Shown: in pieces, positions 12,522-14,063 of the stretch
How the letters are laid out: every line of letters starts with the position of its first letter
Numbering within the stretch: the first letter of the stretch is position 1
Origin: Nitrospirota bacterium
GTDB taxonomy: Bacteria > Nitrospirota > Thermodesulfovibrionia > UBA6902 > BMS3Bbin08
NCBI GenBank assembly: GCA_016208845.1
Contig: JACQXH010000093.1
Location: 1 to 14,063 of the forward strand
Length of the DNA: 14,063 bases
Direction of reading: 5' to 3'
Notes under the pieces: generated by a model
Seen by the model: the letters and a program-made list of their open reading frames with translations, nothing else
The model's database searches: none
What the model was told of the DNA's origin: nothing
Translations under genes and position numbers: made by a program

Positions 12522-13396
12522 GATATGATTCGGTGGCAATTTTGAAAAATGAATTGTCATTTCAGGATGACCTCATCTCTGCCATTTTAAAAGAGCATGA
12601 TATACCTGTTGTCTCTACGGCCCCTCAATACAGACCGAATATTGCTTTGATTCTGGATTCCCTTGAAGTAAATGTGAGCGCTGACCCGAAGAAGCATAAG
12701 AAAGGTAAAGTAAATATCCTTCTTGCTGATATGTCCGTTTCTGAAGCAACGCTCATTGATAAGTGGGATGTTATAATACTTTCATCAGGAGAAATACTTG
12801 AGACTCCCCTCAAGTTGCCTAAAAAAATAATTGTGTCCGGCTATCCTAAAGGCAAAAAACTCGGCGTCCTCACGCTGTACTTTGACGGTGCCGGAAAGAT
12901 AAAGGATTTCAAACACCGGTGGCAGTCCCTTGGGAACGAAATAAAAGAGGATGCAGCGGTACGCAGCATTTTGAATGATTATGATTCAAAGGTCGCCATG
13001 CTGTTAAAGGAATCAGAGAAGTCTATAACAGAAACAGCTTGGGGGGGATTAGCCAAATGTGCAGAATGTCACCAGCCTTTTGCAGAAAGCTGGAAAAATA
13101 CACGGCATGCCCGTGCCTTTTCAAGTCTTGAAAAGACCGGTAAGTCTGCAAACCCTGAATGTCTGCAATGTCATACAGTGGGATTTGGAGAAGAAGGAGG
13201 ATTTCAGAGCATTGCCTCAACGCCCGGACTTGCAAATGTCCAGTGCGAGGTCTGTCACGGCGCAGGCAGAGAGCATCTTTCTGACCTGTCAAAACCCATG
13301 AGACAAATCACTATGACCGTTTGTTTGAAATGTCATACAAAGGACAGCAGTCCTGATTTTGATTTTGCCGAATATTTGAAAAGGATAACGCATTAA
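12518..13396 (+). CDS. C-terminal part of the split gene: tetrahaem cytochrome c554-like protein
   Basis: A 292-residue frame whose first part (MRYDSVAIL, then DIPVVSTAPQY) continues the phosphoesterase-like domain. From residue 181 it carries four CxxCH haem sites: CAECH 181-185, CLQCH 215-219, CEVCH 243-247, CLKCH 269-273. The surrounding WKNTRHARAFSSL, NPECLQCHTVGFG, VQCEVCHGAGREH and DFDFAEYLKRITH match the cytochrome c554 family, so the intact protein would be a periplasmic electron carrier or multihaem enzyme. Alone this frame lacks a signal peptide and could not receive haem in the periplasm. About 25 residues usual between DAGNF and the MxYDSVA segment seem missing. In this frame a TAG (12512-12514) sits just before the ATG, so a simple -1 ribosomal shift upstream is unlikely. 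Confidence 0.7.
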   Translation: MRYDSVAILKNELSFQDDLISAILKEHDIPVVSTAPQYRPNIALILDSLEVNVSADPKKHKKGKVNILLADMSVSEATLIDKWDVIILSSGEILETPLKLPKKIIVSGYPKGKKLGVLTLYFDGAGKIKDFKHRWQSLGNEIKEDAAVRSILNDYDSKVAMLLKESEKSITETAWGGLAKCAECHQPFAESWKNTRHARAFSSLEKTGKSANPECLQCHTVGFGEEGGFQSIASTPGLANVQCEVCHGAGREHLSDLSKPMRQITMTVCLKCHTKDSSPDFDFAEYLKRITH

Positions 13397-13922
13397 TTCT
13401 AATAAAATAAATTTAGCCACGGATGAGAAAGTCGAGGTCCTTGAATTCCTCAGTTTCACATGCGCTCATTGTTTTGATTTTGAAAGATCAATTCCTGTAA
13501 TAAAAGGGAATTTCCCTAAAAGAATTAATTGGAAGATCGTTCCGGTTTATTGGGGACAGGGATCTTCCAAGCCCGGTGAGGCCTACCTCCTGGCAGAAGA
13601 GGCAGGCAAGGGCGAGCAAATGAAAAAGGCGCTTTTTGATGCCCATTTTCTTGAAAACAAAGACACAGGTGATATCGGCATTCTTGAGGAGCTGGGCGCT
13701 AAATCGGGGCTTGGCTTTGACTTCAGCCGCAGATTGAGGGCTGGCGATAAGTCTAAGGACATAAATGAAGCGCTCACCTTGATGAAGACTTATGGCGTAG
13801 ATGAGACTCCAACTCTGATAATTGCCGGAAATCTCAAGGTGGCCCCAGGCATGCTTGACCATAATATGGATGCCTTTAGAAATGATGTCATTTTGATAAT
13901 AAAAAGTATTTTGAGAAAATAA
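13389..13922 (+). pseudogene. DsbA-family thiol oxidoreductase lacking its N terminus
   Basis: The open frame from 13389 has no ATG, GTG or TTG before the active site. Recognisable protein begins at about 13425 with EKVEVLEFLSFTCAHCFDFE (catalytic C-A-H-C at 13461-13472) and runs to a stop at 13920-13922, giving about 165 residues. The cis-proline loop is DETPTLII (P at 13809-13811). The helical insert of the DsbA fold is present. The first in-frame ATG (13620) lies well after the active site. The signal peptide and first strand are absent, and the repeat motif TTTAGCCACGGAT (13412-13424) abuts the point where similarity starts, suggesting replacement of the 5' end. Its neighbour is a broken multihaem cytochrome, a type of protein often linked to Dsb-type thiol enzymes. 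Confidence 0.7.
13412..13424 (+). repeat. TTTAGCCACGGAT motif at the broken dsbA start
   Basis: The thirteen bases are identical to the core of the repeat after glyS (7113-7125 region) and are found inverted at about 9885-9894 in part. The motif ends exactly where DsbA similarity begins. Confidence 0.5.
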
Positions 13923-13930
13923 GCAGTTAG

Positions 13931-14063
13931 GAGCCTGTCGGACTTACAACAAAGAACTCTCTTAAATTTAGTTGCATTTTTTATAATTCACTGTTTCTGT
14001 AGAAAGGATTAGGAAAAACTGTTTTCGGGAGGCTGATTATTTCATGAATTTCAGCTTTATGCC
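13931..14063 (+). mobile_element. Insertion sequence, transposase-proximal end (right copy)
   Basis: It begins GAGCCTGTCGGAC directly after TTAG (13927-13930), 8 bp past the stop of the dsbA remnant, and is identical to the reverse complement of 5-137. It contains TATAAT (13982-13987) and GGGAGG (14027-14032) before an ATG at 14044. The rest of the element lies beyond the window. Confidence 0.8.
14044..14063 (+). CDS. Transposase, N-terminal fragment (runs off the window)
   Basis: ATG at 14044 opens MNFSFM up to the window edge, the same start as the minus-strand frame at 24. It is too short to assign a family; the position inside the IS end makes a transposase likely. Confidence 0.45.

Noticed and set aside
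12490..12525. Programmed -1 frameshift joining the two cytochrome pieces
   Set aside because: No slippery heptamer is seen between the TAG in the second frame (12512) and the TGA of the first (12519), and protein sequence also seems missing.
13023..13292. 89-codon minus-strand frame
   Set aside because: It is antisense to the haem-binding region, whose CxxCH pattern proves the plus strand is the coding one.

Overview
The window looks like a piece of bacterial chromosome from an anaerobic or facultatively respiring Gram-negative lineage. The two-subunit glycyl-tRNA synthetase, cytochrome c554-type haem-binding segment, HCP-associated disulfide protein, periplasmic TPR protease and abundant dispersed intergenic repeats would suit Nitrospirota or a deltaproteobacterium-like group. 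This placement is inference; no marker settles it. Base composition is moderately AT-rich.

Layout. Both ends are the same 133-bp insertion-sequence end in opposite orientation (5-137 and 13931-14063), with transposase starts pointing outward; each is bordered on its inner side by TTAG. Inside the left copy lies a surface-glycan group: a GT-C membrane glycosyltransferase (+), convergent with an SGNH-hydrolase-like protein and a polyprenyl-phosphate-type GT2 (-). Next is glyQ-glyS with a good sigma70 promoter, an unusual start region and an apparent in-frame C-terminal deletion in glyQ. A ZnT9-like cation diffusion facilitator (-) and a secreted trypsin-like/TPR protein (+) follow, each isolated by repeat-filled spacers.

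From 9.9 to 10.8 kb there is a compact minus-strand redox group: a four-helix protein resembling helix II of haem-copper oxidases, a DUF1858 CxxC protein, and a 41-residue five-cysteine protein with a near-perfect ribosome binding site. A weak FNR/CRP-like dyad precedes the DUF1858 gene. After another repeat-rich spacer come a PilZ protein, a tRNA-Leu(GAG), and two damaged genes for exported redox proteins: a phosphoesterase-like/tetrahaem cytochrome split in two frames, and a DsbA-like protein with no start codon or signal peptide.

The housekeeping genes (glyQS, tRNA-Leu) argue for a chromosome rather than a plasmid. Several dispersed repeats lie in the spacers, and two of them (4912-5010 and 13412-13424) sit exactly at damaged or shortened gene ends. 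This points to a genome being reshaped by IS elements and small repeats. The most promising candidate for an undescribed system is the three-gene redox group at 9912-10826.
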